From positions 127,264-191,263 of the forward strand of contig NZ_BNBY01000006.1 in NCBI RefSeq assembly GCF_014656195.1: 64,000 nt of DNA, read 5' to 3'. The notes under the pieces were generated by a model. That model saw only the letters and a list, made by a program, of their open reading frames with translations, was not told the origin of the DNA and made no database searches. Numbering within the stretch: the stretch's first letter is position 1; each line of letters starts with the position of its first letter. Below, one piece after another: positions 44,363-52,858 of this stretch. The DNA comes from Kitasatospora xanthocidica (GTDB lineage: Bacteria > Actinomycetota > Actinomycetes > Streptomycetales > Streptomycetaceae). Position numbers and translations under genes: made by a program.

Positions 44363-45817
44363 TCAGGCGGTGGCTTCCTCGTACGCCAGGCGGAGGCGGT
44401 GGATGCCGTCGACCACCTGGGCGGGGCTTTCGGCGGCGGCGTAGCTGAGCCGGAGGTGCGGGGCCGGGGGTTCGGCGGCGTGGTAGGGGCGGCCGGGGGT
44501 GACCTGGACGCCGTTGCGCAGGGCGGCGGCGGTGACGGCGCCGTCGTCGGTGCCGTCGGGCAGGCGCAGCCAGAGGTGGTAGCCGCCGGGGCGGTGGATG
44601 GTGAGGAAGCCGGGCAGTTCGCGGTGGAGGGCGGCGACGGCGGCGGTGCGGCGGTCGCGCAGTTCGGCGCCGAGGGTGCGCAGGTGACGGGCCCAGGCGG
44701 GGTCGGAGACCAGTTCCAGCGTCGCCTCCTGGAGCGGCCGGGGCACGAAGAAGCTGTCCACCACCTGGGTGGACCGCAGCCGGGCGAGGGCCGGGCCGCG
44801 GGCGGTGAGGGCGCCGACCCGCAGGTTGGGGGAGGCGGCCTTGGTGAGCGAGCGCAGGTGCACGACGACGCCGTCCCGGTCGTCGGCGGCGAGCGGGCGG
44901 GGGAGCGCCGGGGCGTCCGCGTGGAGCAGCAGCCGGGCGAAGTCGTCCTCGACCACGAAGGCCCCGGCCGCGCGGGCGATCCGCAGGACCTCCTCCCGCC
45001 GGGCGGGGGAGAGCACCGCGCCGGTGGGGTTCTGGAACAGCGGCTGGCAGACGAAGACCCGCGCCCGGGTGGCCGCGAAGGCGTCGGCGAGCAGGTCGGT
45101 GCGGACGCCGTCGGCGTCGACCGGGACGGGGACGGGCCGCAGCCCGGCGGCCCGGACGACGGCCAGGATGCCGGAGTACGTCGGCGACTCGACCAGGACC
45201 GGCGAGCCGGGGGAGGCCAGCGAGCGCATGGCGACGGTGAGACCGCCCTGCCCGCCGGAGGTGATCAGGACGTCCCCGACCCCGATCGGCCCGCCGTGGC
45301 CGCCGATGTCGCGGGCGAACCAGCCGCGCAGTTCGGTGAGGCCGTCGACGGGCGGGCGGTCCCAGGCGCCGGGGCGTCGGCCGGCCCGGGCGAGGGAGGT
45401 GGCGAGCAGGCGTTCGGGCAGCAGTGAGGCGTGCGGGTAGCCGCTGTTGAGGTCGATGACGTCGGGCGGCGGCACCCGGAGGGTGGCGAGGACCGGGGCG
45501 GCGAACAGGTCGCGGGGGCCGGTGTCGGCGCTGAGCGCGACCTCCTGCCAGGAGAGGTCGCCGCTGCGGCCGGACGGTGCGGCGGGGGCGGCCGGGGCCG
45601 CGGCGAAGGCGGCCGCCCGGAAGACCCCGGCGCCGGGCCGGGAGACCACCAGTCCTTCGGCGACGAGCACCGCGATGGCCCGGGAGACCGTGACCGGGCT
45701 GACCTGGTGGCGTTCCATCAGGACCCGGCTGGCGGGCAGCTTTCGTCCTTCGGGGTAGCGCTCGACCTCCCGCCGCAGGGTATCGGCGAGTTCGGTCACA
45801 CTGCTACGCTCGTTCAT
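44363..45817 (-). CDS. MocR/GntR-family regulator with aminotransferase domain
   Basis: A 484-residue fusion of an N-terminal GntR winged helix (residues ~5-70, GRKLPASRVLMERHQVSPVTVSRAIAVLVAEGLVVSRPGAGVF) and a fold-type I aminotransferase-like domain. In the latter the PLP lysine lies in VHLRSLTKAASPNLRVG. Such proteins usually act as PLP- or amino acid-sensing regulators. The EamA transporter gene starts divergently, and the two ATG codons overlap (CATG, 45815-45818), so any operator lies in coding DNA. Export or uptake of an amino acid-like compound is the likely regulated function. Confidence 0.92.
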   Translation of the reverse strand: MNERSSVTELADTLRREVERYPEGRKLPASRVLMERHQVSPVTVSRAIAVLVAEGLVVSRPGAGVFRAAAFAAAPAAPAAPSGRSGDLSWQEVALSADTGPRDLFAAPVLATLRVPPPDVIDLNSGYPHASLLPERLLATSLARAGRRPGAWDRPPVDGLTELRGWFARDIGGHGGPIGVGDVLITSGGQGGLTVAMRSLASPGSPVLVESPTYSGILAVVRAAGLRPVPVPVDADGVRTDLLADAFAATRARVFVCQPLFQNPTGAVLSPARREEVLRIARAAGAFVVEDDFARLLLHADAPALPRPLAADDRDGVVVHLRSLTKAASPNLRVGALTARGPALARLRSTQVVDSFFVPRPLQEATLELVSDPAWARHLRTLGAELRDRRTAAVAALHRELPGFLTIHRPGGYHLWLRLPDGTDDGAVTAAALRNGVQVTPGRPYHAAEPPAPHLRLSYAAAESPAQVVDGIHRLRLAYEEATA

Positions 45818-46742
45818 GACGACACAAGATAGCGCTACCCTCCCCTCGGCGATAGCACCGCAGCGCGGTACGGCCTCCGGGCGCGGTACGGCCTCCGGTA
45901 CCGTCCTCGCGGCCCTCGGGGTGGCGTCCTTCTCGCTCAGCTTCCCGGCCACCGCGTGGTCCCTGGAAGGCTTCGGCCCGTGGTCCTCGACCGGGCTGCG
46001 CGGTGTCCTGGCCGGGGTGCTGGCCGCGCTCTACCTGCTGGCCTCCGGCGCCACGCCGCCGACGCGGCGGCACTGGCCCGCCCTGCTGATGGTCTCCGGC
46101 GGCTGCGTGCTCGGCTTCCCGCTGCTGACCACGCTCGCCCTGCGGACCTCCTCGACCGCGCACTCGGCGGTGGTGATCGGCGTGCTGCCGCTGGCCACCG
46201 CGGTGTTCTCGGCGGTGCGTACGGGCCGTCGGCCGTCCCGGGCGTTCTGGACGGCGGCGCTGGCGGGGGCGGCGGCCGTCCTCGCCTTCACCCTGCTGCA
46301 GAGCCACGGCCGGCCGAGCGCCGCCGACCTCTTCCTGTTCGTCGGGGTGGTGGTCTGCGCGGCCGGGTACGCGGAGGGCGGCCGGCTCTCCCGGGACCTC
46401 CCGGGCGCCCAGGTGATCGCCTGGGCGGTGGTGGTCGCGCTGCCCGTGATGCTGGTGACCGCCGGGTGCGGGCTGGCGGCCGAGCCGGTGCGGATCGGGC
46501 CGAAGGCGCTGGCCGGACTGGCGTACATCGCGGCGGTCTCGCAGTTCGGCGGCTTCGTGCTCTGGTACCGGGGGATGGCCGCGATCGGCGTGCCGAGGGC
46601 GAGTCAGCTGCAGCTCGGGCAGCCGCTGCTGACGCTGGTGTGGTCGGTGCTGCTGCTCGGTGAGGAGCTGCCGGCCGCCGCGCCGGTCACCGCGGTGGTG
46701 GTGCTGGTCTGCATCGCGGTGACCCAGCGGGCCCGGACCTGA
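45816..46742 (+). CDS. EamA/DMT-family transporter
   Basis: A 308-residue drug/metabolite-type transporter with ten predicted membrane segments in two five-helix halves (starting ~VLAALGVASFSLSFPATAW and ~ADLFLFVGVVVCAAGYAEG). It is likely regulated by the divergent MocR-type protein and probably exports an amino acid or related metabolite. ATG 45816 overlaps the start of the divergent gene by two bases. The N-terminus contains an exact 18-bp tandem duplication encoding RGTASG twice (45863-45898). No other start would keep the first helix intact with a better ribosome site. Confidence 0.9.
   Translation: MTTQDSATLPSAIAPQRGTASGRGTASGTVLAALGVASFSLSFPATAWSLEGFGPWSSTGLRGVLAGVLAALYLLASGATPPTRRHWPALLMVSGGCVLGFPLLTTLALRTSSTAHSAVVIGVLPLATAVFSAVRTGRRPSRAFWTAALAGAAAVLAFTLLQSHGRPSAADLFLFVGVVVCAAGYAEGGRLSRDLPGAQVIAWAVVVALPVMLVTAGCGLAAEPVRIGPKALAGLAYIAAVSQFGGFVLWYRGMAAIGVPRASQLQLGQPLLTLVWSVLLLGEELPAAAPVTAVVVLVCIAVTQRART
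45863..45898. repeat. exact 18-bp tandem duplication inside the EamA gene
   Basis: GCGCGGTACGGCCTCCGG occurs twice back to back (45863-45880, 45881-45898), in frame. It is probably a recent replication-slippage duplication. Confidence 0.9.
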
Positions 46743-46743
46743 A

Positions 46744-46842
46744 TCCCGGCGCGGGCGGGTCAGGACGGGGCGGGCCGGGTAACGCTGGGGCGGGTCAGGG
46801 CGGTCTGGGTAAGGCCGGGTCAGGCCGGGTCAGGCCGGCTCG
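46744..46842. repeat. degenerate G-rich 10-bp repeats
   Basis: Repeated units around GGCCGGGTCA, exact at 46813-46822 and 46823-46832, fill the gap between two convergent genes and run into the stop of the DUF7144-type gene. This is a low-complexity region with no recognised role. Confidence 0.5.
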
Positions 46843-47231
46843 GGCCGGTAGACGCAGAGCGCCCAGATGACGAAGACGTCCAGCGCGATCACGACGATGC
46901 CCCACAGCGGGTAGTACGGGAGCGCCAGGAAGCTCTCCACCGCGCTCAGCACGGCGAGGCCGACGCCCACGCCCCGGGCCCAGGCCGCGCCCGAGGCCAC
47001 GAACCAGCCGGTCACGGCGAGCAGCAGACCGATGATCAGGTGGATCCAGCCCCAGCCGGTCAGGCTGAACCGGAAGACGTACTGCGGGGTGCTGACGAAG
47101 ACGTCGTCCTTGGCGATGGCCATGATGCCCCGGAAGACGTCGAGGACGCCGTTGAGCATCATCACCACGCCGGCGAACATCACGCCGCCGGTCACCCACC
47201 CGGAGTTGGCGGGGCTGGTAGGCCTGCTCAT
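46830..47231 (-). CDS. DUF7144-type four-helix membrane protein
   Basis: A 133-residue membrane protein of a family common in actinobacteria and of unknown function. Four hydrophobic segments are seen (residues ~13-38, ~57-77, ~80-102, ~105-127) and the typical WGWIHLIIGLLLAVTGW motif. It stands alone between convergent eamA and a divergent blaI-type gene. ATG 47231 has a GGAGG-type Shine-Dalgarno upstream on the minus strand. Confidence 0.85.
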   Translation of the reverse strand: MSRPTSPANSGWVTGGVMFAGVVMMLNGVLDVFRGIMAIAKDDVFVSTPQYVFRFSLTGWGWIHLIIGLLLAVTGWFVASGAAWARGVGVGLAVLSAVESFLALPYYPLWGIVVIALDVFVIWALCVYRPEPA

Positions 47232-47479
47232 GGGCTCCTCCGGAGGTCGGCCGCACTCGAACGGGTCGTACGTCTCCGACCGTCCGTCGGGCGGTGCGGC
47301 CGGGCAACCGGTCCGCGCCCGTCCGGGTGACGGGCGCGGGCACCGCCGGAGGCGGCCGGGCGGCGGTTCCGGGTGCGCCCCGAACCCTTGCGCCGGGCGG
47401 GTCCGGCGCGGAGCCCCGCTCGTTAGGATGAAGGCGCGCCCGGCGGTCCGGGCGCGGCATCCGGAGGGAGTGGGCCGCC

Positions 47480-47905
47480 ATGGCAGACGAGGGGCACGCC
47501 CCTACGACCGGGGACGCGCCGGCCCGCCGACGCGGCCAGGGCGAACTGGAGGCGCAGGTGCTGGCGGTGCTCCAGCGGGCGCCCGGCCCGGCCACCGCGG
47601 GGTGGGTCCAGGAACGCCTGGAGGGCGACCTGGCGTACACCACGGTGATGACCATCCTGAGCCGGCTGCACGCCAAGAACGCCGTCTCCCGGAGCCGCTC
47701 AGGCCGCTCCTACCTGTGGCAGGCCTCCTCCGACGCCGCCGGGCTGGCGGCGCTGCGGATGCGCCGGATGCTCGACGGCGAGGCGGACCGGGACGCCGTC
47801 CTGGCCAGCTTCGTCACCGCGCTGCTGCCGCACGACGAGGAACTGCTGCGGACACTGCTCGACGCCGCGTCCGCCGATCCGGCAGCGACCGACCGTGAGA
47901 GCTGA
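47480..47905 (+). CDS. BlaI/MecI-family repressor
   Basis: A 141-residue winged-helix repressor. The segment QGELEAQVLAVLQRAPGPATAGWVQERLEGDLAYTTVMTILSRLHAKNAVSRSRSGRSYLW matches the BlaI/MecI DNA-binding domain, and the C-terminal helices serve for dimerisation. It is followed 3 bp later by an M56 peptidase, the classic sensor-repressor pair. The upstream region contains TAGGAT (47424-47429), a -10-like element. No beta-lactamase lies nearby, so the regulated target is elsewhere. Confidence 0.92.
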   Translation: MADEGHAPTTGDAPARRRGQGELEAQVLAVLQRAPGPATAGWVQERLEGDLAYTTVMTILSRLHAKNAVSRSRSGRSYLWQASSDAAGLAALRMRRMLDGEADRDAVLASFVTALLPHDEELLRTLLDAASADPAATDRES

Positions 47906-47908
47906 CCC

Positions 47909-48865
47909 GTGGGCCTCTTCGTCTTCCTCCCGCTCGTCCTGCCGCTCACCGCGGTCCCGATCGCGCGCCTGACCGAGCAGCACCTGCACCCGCGCGGCGC
48001 CGCCCGGCTGATGACGGTGATCAGCGCGGTGCTGGCCGTCTGCAGCGTGCTCTGCCTCGGGCTGATCGGCGTGGTCGGCACCGCGCAGATCCCCGGCAAC
48101 CCGCTGCCGGACAGCTGGTCCGACCCGGAGGTGCGGGCCGCGCTGCCGTACCACGAGACGGTCGGCACGGCCGCGATGTGGCTGCTGGCCCTGGTCGGCA
48201 CCGCCTGCGCCCGGACCGTCGTCCGGCACCTGCGGGTGCGGGCCCGGGCCCGGCGGGCGCTGTCCGGACTGCCCGCGGGGCAGGGGTCGGCCGGCGACCT
48301 CGCGGTGCTGCCGGACAGCAGCCCGTACGCCTACGCGCTGCCCGGCTCGCCCGGGCGGGTGGTGGTCTCCACCGGGATGCTGGACGGCCTGGCGGCGGAC
48401 GAACGGGAGGCGCTGCTCGCGCACGAGCGGGCGCACCTGCGCCACCGCCACCACCGGTACCTGCTGACCACCCAGCTCGCCGCCTGCGTCAACCCCTTCC
48501 TGCGGCCGCTGCAGAACGCGGTGGCCTACAGCGCGGAGCGGTGGGCGGACGAGGACTCGGCGCAGGCCGTCGGGGACCGCCGGATCACCGCGCGGGCGGT
48601 GGCCCGGGCAGCCCTGGTCTCGCACGCCGCCCCGGCGCCGGGCTTCGCGGCCTTCGCCGCCCCGACCGCCGCCGCCGGGCCGGTGCCGCGCCGGGTCGCC
48701 GCGCTGCTCGGGCCGGTGCCGACCTCCCGCAACTGGCCGCCGGCCACGACACCGGCGGGCCTGGCGGCGATGGTCGCCGCGATCGGCACGGCGGCGTCGG
48801 CGCTGTGCGCGCTCAACGCCGCCGTGGCGCTGCTGGTGGTGCTGAAGGCCGTCACCCCGTTGTAG
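47909..48865 (+). CDS. M56 (BlaR1-like) membrane metallopeptidase
   Basis: A 318-residue membrane protease with segments near residues 1-20, 35-60, 90-110 and 285-312. The zinc motif HExxH is present as HERAH (LLAHERAHLRHRHH), and the third ligand region is ERWADEDSA. It lacks the extracellular penicillin-binding sensor domain of BlaR1, as is usual for the short actinobacterial members. Cleavage or inactivation of the BlaI-like repressor encoded 3 bp upstream is the likely role. The start is GTG 47909. Confidence 0.9.
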   Translation: MGLFVFLPLVLPLTAVPIARLTEQHLHPRGAARLMTVISAVLAVCSVLCLGLIGVVGTAQIPGNPLPDSWSDPEVRAALPYHETVGTAAMWLLALVGTACARTVVRHLRVRARARRALSGLPAGQGSAGDLAVLPDSSPYAYALPGSPGRVVVSTGMLDGLAADEREALLAHERAHLRHRHHRYLLTTQLAACVNPFLRPLQNAVAYSAERWADEDSAQAVGDRRITARAVARAALVSHAAPAPGFAAFAAPTAAAGPVPRRVAALLGPVPTSRNWPPATTPAGLAAMVAAIGTAASALCALNAAVALLVVLKAVTPL

Positions 48866-48924
48866 GGCCGCAGGGTCTCTCCGTCGGGTGTCACACGGCC
48901 TGTCGTCCGTTCCGCCGTCGGGTG

Positions 48925-49614
48925 TCACACCGCCGCGGCCAAGGCGTCCAACCGGGCCTCGGCCGCCGCCAGGGACTCGGCGGCGAGCGGTTCCAGGCCG
49001 TTCAGCGCCGGGACGTCCGCGGCCCGGGTGAGCTCGGCGGTGACCACGTGCAGGTGCTCCGCCGTGACCCCGAGGGTGCCGAAGTACGCCCGCAGGTAGG
49101 GAAGTTGGAAGTCGAAGTGCTCGCGCGGGGTGCCCGGCCCGTAGCCGCCGCCGCGGACGGCGACGACCACGACGCGGGTGTCGCGCAGCAGCCGGTCGCC
49201 GGTGTCCGGGTCGAGGTAGGCGCCGGGGAAGGAGACCCGGTCGATCCACGCCTTGAGGCCGGTCGAGACGGTGAAGTTGTACATCGGGCTGCCGAGCAGC
49301 ACGGTGTCGGCGGCCCGCAGCTCCTCGATCAGCGGGCGGCTGAGCGCCCACTCGCGGGCCTCGTCCGGGTTCTCGGCCAGGGCGGCGACGTCTGCCGGCG
49401 GCAGCGGGCCCTTGCGTTCGCTCCGCCGGCCGAGGGCGTCGTAGCCGGCGCGGATCGCGGGCACCGGGTCGGCGGCGAGGTCGCGGTACCGGTGTTCGGC
49501 GGCGGCGCCGTGCCGGGCGCGCCAGGCGGCGGCGAAGCGGCCGGTCAGCGCGCGGCTGACCGAGCCGGCCGGGCTGATGCTGGAGTCCAGGTGGAGCAGC
49601 GTGGCTGAGGTCAT
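48925..49614 (-). CDS. FMN-dependent NADH azoreductase/quinone reductase (AzoR family)
   Basis: A 229-residue flavodoxin-like oxidoreductase. The N-terminal FMN phosphate loop is LHLDSSISPAGSVSR, and the family signature is LLGSPMYNFTVSTGLKAWIDRV, which binds FMN and shapes the substrate site. It probably reduces quinones or azo compounds with NADH. The start is divergent to an ECF sigma gene, with 74 bp between, suggesting shared control. A 16-bp direct repeat (48881-48896 and 48915-48930) sits at its 3' end. Confidence 0.88.
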   Translation of the reverse strand: MTSATLLHLDSSISPAGSVSRALTGRFAAAWRARHGAAAEHRYRDLAADPVPAIRAGYDALGRRSERKGPLPPADVAALAENPDEAREWALSRPLIEELRAADTVLLGSPMYNFTVSTGLKAWIDRVSFPGAYLDPDTGDRLLRDTRVVVVAVRGGGYGPGTPREHFDFQLPYLRAYFGTLGVTAEHLHVVTAELTRAADVPALNGLEPLAAESLAAAEARLDALAAAV

Positions 49615-49688
49615 TTCGGTCTCCTGGTCACCTCGGGGGAGGACGGATCGTCATAGCGGTGACGAGCCGGGCCGAGGAAAGGTGACCG

Positions 49689-50645
49689 ATGGACCGGGAC
49701 GGGATTTCGGGAACGACCACTGGTGATGCGATCACCGGTGGCGCGACGTTCGGTCGAGCGGCGTCCGGGCCGGGTTCGGCGGAGGCGTCGGCGGTGCGCT
49801 TCGAGGCCGAGCGCGGGCGGCTGCGCGCCGTCGCCCGGCGGATGCTCGGGTCGACGGGCGAGGCCGAGGACGCGGTGCAGGAGGCCTGGCTGCGGCTGGT
49901 CCGGACCGACCCGGCGGAGATCGACAACCTGCCCGGCTGGCTGACCACGGTGGTCTCCCGGATCTGCCTGGACCTGCTGCGGGCCCGTGCCGCGCGTCGG
50001 GAGGAGCCGACCGACGAGCCGCTCCCGGACGCGGCGGGCGGCGGTGCGGACCCGGAGCGGGAGGCGCTGCTGGTCGAGTCGGTGGGCCGGGCGCTGCTCG
50101 TGGTGCTGGACCGGCTGGGCCCGGCCGAGCGGGTCGCCTTCGTGCTGCACGACGGCTTCGCGGTGCCCTTCGAGCAGATCGCGCCGATCGTCGGGCGGAC
50201 CCCGGTGGCCGCCAAGAAGCTGGCCAGCCGCGCCCGGCGGCGGGTGCGGGGCACGGCCGCGCTGCCCCCGGAGCCGCTGACCGGGCACCGGCGGGTGGTG
50301 GAGGCCTTCCTGGCCGCCGCCCGGGACGGTGACCTGGCCGGGCTGCTGGCGGTCCTCGCCCCGGACGTGGTGCGCCGGGCCGACCCGGCCGCACTGCCGC
50401 CCGGCCGTTCCCCGGTGGCCCGGGGCGCGGCGACGGTCGCCCGGGAGACCACGGTCTTCGGCCGCCGGGCCCGGTTCGGCGCGGTGGCGCTGGTGGACGG
50501 GGTGCCCGGCATCCTGATCGCCCCGGGCGGGCGGCTGCGGCTGGTGCTGCGGGTGGCGGTCGCGGACGGCCGGGTGGCCGGCTACGAGGTGGTCGCCGAC
50601 CCGGCCCGGCTCGCCGCCCTCGACCTGGCCGTGCTGCCGGGGTGA
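49689..50645 (+). CDS. SigJ-like ECF RNA polymerase sigma factor with SnoaL-type C-terminus
   Basis: A 318-residue ECF sigma factor. After a ~35-residue flexible start come region 2 (FEAERGRLRAVARRMLGSTGEAEDAVQEAWLRLV) and region 4 (residues ~130-195, with the helix-turn-helix VPFEQIAPIVGRTPVAAKKLASRARRRV). The last ~115 residues form a SnoaL/NTF2-like domain (VVEAFLAAARDGDLAGLLAVLAPDV). Members of this group are regulated by the fused C-terminal domain instead of a separate anti-sigma factor, and none is seen here. The divergent azoreductase gene is its most likely target. Confidence 0.9.
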   Translation: MDRDGISGTTTGDAITGGATFGRAASGPGSAEASAVRFEAERGRLRAVARRMLGSTGEAEDAVQEAWLRLVRTDPAEIDNLPGWLTTVVSRICLDLLRARAARREEPTDEPLPDAAGGGADPEREALLVESVGRALLVVLDRLGPAERVAFVLHDGFAVPFEQIAPIVGRTPVAAKKLASRARRRVRGTAALPPEPLTGHRRVVEAFLAAARDGDLAGLLAVLAPDVVRRADPAALPPGRSPVARGAATVARETTVFGRRARFGAVALVDGVPGILIAPGGRLRLVLRVAVADGRVAGYEVVADPARLAALDLAVLPG

Positions 50646-50680
50646 TCCTTCAGCACGGCCAGGTCCCGCCGTCGGACGGC

Positions 50681-51685
50681 TCAGTCGGCGATCTTGACCA
50701 GCATCTTGCCGGTGTTGGCGCCGCGCAGCATGCCCAGGAACGCGTCCACCACGTGGTCGAAGCCGTCCACGACGGTCTCGTCCGGGACGACGGCGCCCGA
50801 GCGCAGATGCGGGACGAGGAAGTCGTACAACTCGGGCCGGGCGTCGATGTGGTTGCGGACCAGGAAGCCCTCCAGTCGCACGCTCTTGCCGACCACGTCG
50901 AAGAGGTTGCGCGGCGCGGGCGGCGGGTCCTGCGGGCGGTTGTACTGGGCGACGGCGCCGCACCAGGCGATCCGGCCGTGGTCGCGCAGGACGTCGATGG
51001 CCGCCTCCAGGTGGTCACCGCCGACGTTGTCGAGGTAGACGTGCAGCCCGTCGGGGGCGGCCTCGCGCAGGCGGTCCGCGATCGGGCCGTCGTGGTAGTC
51101 GAAGGCGGCGTCGAAGCCGAGGTGCTCGGTCAGGCGGGCGGCCTTGGCGGCGGTGCCGGTGCTGCCGATGATCCGTCCGGCGCCGAGCAGCCGGGCGAGC
51201 TGTCCGGCGGCGGTGCCGACGCCGCCGGCGGCCGCCGAGACGAACAGCGTCTCGCCGGGCTGGAGCCGGGCGATCCTGGTCAGGCCGACCCAGGCGGACA
51301 GGCCGGTGCCGCCGAGCACCGACAGGTGGGCGCTGAGCGGGACCCCGGCGAACTCGGGCAGCAGGAAGGCGCCCTCGGCGGTGACCACCGAGTGGGTGCG
51401 CCAGGCCTGGCGGTGGAGGATGACCGCTCCGACCGGCAGGGCGTCGGCCCGGGACTCCACCACCCGGCCGAGGGTGCGGCCCTCCAGCGGGGCGTGCAGC
51501 TCCCAGCCGCCCTCGTCCATCTCCTCGCGCATGTACGGGTCGACGGACTGGTAGAGGTTCTCGACCAGGACCTCGCCCGCCGCGAGCGCCGGGAGGGACT
51601 CCTCGACGAAGGCGAAGTTCTCGGCGGTCGGCGCGCCGGCGGGGCGGGAGACCAGGTGGACGGCGCGGGCGGTGGGGCGGGACAT
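50681..51685 (-). CDS. zinc-independent NADP-dependent MDR oxidoreductase
   Basis: A 334-residue medium-chain dehydrogenase/reductase of the leukotriene B4 dehydrogenase-like, zinc-free group. It carries the conserved start (YQSVDPYMREEM), a Rossmann motif (LFVSAAAGGVGTAAGQLARLLGA) and VYLDNVGGDHLEAAIDVL. It likely reduces alpha,beta-unsaturated ketones with NADPH. ATG 51685 was chosen since homology starts there. A LysR-type regulator is divergent, with 144 bp between starts and a perfect inverted repeat in the gap. Confidence 0.9.
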   Translation of the reverse strand: MSRPTARAVHLVSRPAGAPTAENFAFVEESLPALAAGEVLVENLYQSVDPYMREEMDEGGWELHAPLEGRTLGRVVESRADALPVGAVILHRQAWRTHSVVTAEGAFLLPEFAGVPLSAHLSVLGGTGLSAWVGLTRIARLQPGETLFVSAAAGGVGTAAGQLARLLGAGRIIGSTGTAAKAARLTEHLGFDAAFDYHDGPIADRLREAAPDGLHVYLDNVGGDHLEAAIDVLRDHGRIAWCGAVAQYNRPQDPPPAPRNLFDVVGKSVRLEGFLVRNHIDARPELYDFLVPHLRSGAVVPDETVVDGFDHVVDAFLGMLRGANTGKMLVKIAD

Positions 51686-51766
51686 CGGGCGCTCCGGACG
51701 GTTGAGGACGGGCGGGACGTGATCACCGTAGGAAGCGGGGGAGCGTCCGGGCAGGGGCCGCGGTCG

Positions 51767-51785
51767 ATGGAACGGCGGCTTCCAT
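51767..51785. promoter_or_regulatory. inverted repeat between the oxidoreductase and LysR genes
   Basis: ATGGAA (51767-51772) and TTCCAT (51780-51785) are perfect inverted halves spaced 7 bp apart, the size expected for a LysR-type site. It lies about 45 bp before the LysR start and 80 bp before the divergent oxidoreductase start. Confidence 0.45.
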
Positions 51786-51829
51786 GAGCAGGATCGATGG
51801 ATCGACGTGCCAGGGGCTAGATTCGGCGC

Positions 51830-52858
51830 ATGACCGATCTCGCCCCGCACGAGCTGCGGATCCTGGTCGCCGTCGACGAGGAGCAGAGCTTCACGGCGGC
51901 CGCCACGCGCCTGGGCACCAGCCAGTCCGCCGTCTCGCACGCCGTGCGCGCCTGCGAGGGGAAGCTCGGAGCGGTGCTCTTCGCCCGCGGGCGCCACGGC
52001 GCACGCCCCACCGAGGCCGGCGCCCGCGCGGTGGCGTACGCCCGCCGGATCCTACGGCTGCTGGACGCCATGGGCCCCGAGGTGCGCGGCGCCGGGACGA
52101 ACGGGCCGCTCACCGGCACCCTGCGGATCGCCGCCTTCCGCAGCGCCGCTGCCCACCTGCTGCCGCCCGTCCTGGCCGGGCTCGCCGAGCGCCACCCCGG
52201 GCTCGCCACCCGCGTCCGGATCGTCCGGGAGATCGGCCGCGGCACCGCCGGGGAGGTCGCCGACGGCCGCGCCGACCTCGGGCTGGCCACCCTGGACGCC
52301 GACGGCCCGCCGCCCGTCCCCGGCCTGGTCGCGGTGCGGCTGTACGAGGAGTCGTACGCGCTCGCGCACCCGCAGGGCCACCCGGCGCCGCGCGAGCTCC
52401 CGCTGGTCGACTGGGACGAGAACTGCGGCTCGTACACCCGGGACTGGTGGCAGCGGCAGGACTGGATCCCGCCCGCGACCGTGGACGTGGAGGACGACAC
52501 GGTGGCCCTCTCGCTGGTCGCCCAGGGCCTCGGCATGGCGATCATGCCCCGGACGGCCCTGCTCGGCGCCCCGACCGGGCTCGCCGTCACCGACCTCGGG
52601 CCGCGCCCGCCCAGCCGCCTCGTCGGGTACGTCACCACGCCCGAGCTGGCAGGGACGGCCGCGGTGCGGGCGCTGATCCGCGAGCTGCGCGAGGTCCGGC
52701 TGCCGGCGGGGCTGGCACCCGCCGCGCGGCCGGCGGCGCGGCCGGTGGCGGGTCAGCTCTCGTCCGCGTCCTCGCCGTCGCCCGCGCCCGCGCCCTCGCC
52801 GTCCGCCACGGCTTCCCGGAGCGTGCGGAACTCCCCGGCGAGCGCGTCCAGGGTGTAG
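51830..52858 (+). CDS. LysR-family transcriptional regulator
   Basis: A 342-residue LysR regulator. The N-terminal helix-turn-helix is LRILVAVDEEQSFTAAATRLGTSQSAVSHAVRACEGKLGAVLFARG, and a periplasmic-binding-like effector domain follows (residues ~95-295). The last ~40 residues are a Ser/Ala/Pro-rich tail. That tail is encoded by DNA that is also the 3' end of the mug gene on the other strand; the two genes overlap tail to tail by 106 bp. It probably controls the divergent oxidoreductase gene. Confidence 0.92.
   Translation: MTDLAPHELRILVAVDEEQSFTAAATRLGTSQSAVSHAVRACEGKLGAVLFARGRHGARPTEAGARAVAYARRILRLLDAMGPEVRGAGTNGPLTGTLRIAAFRSAAAHLLPPVLAGLAERHPGLATRVRIVREIGRGTAGEVADGRADLGLATLDADGPPPVPGLVAVRLYEESYALAHPQGHPAPRELPLVDWDENCGSYTRDWWQRQDWIPPATVDVEDDTVALSLVAQGLGMAIMPRTALLGAPTGLAVTDLGPRPPSRLVGYVTTPELAGTAAVRALIRELREVRLPAGLAPAARPAARPVAGQLSSASSPSPAPAPSPSATASRSVRNSPASASRV

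Noticed and set aside
46744..46842. G-rich repeats as an origin or regulatory array
   Set aside because: Short, degenerate and overlapping a gene end; low-complexity slippage is sufficient.
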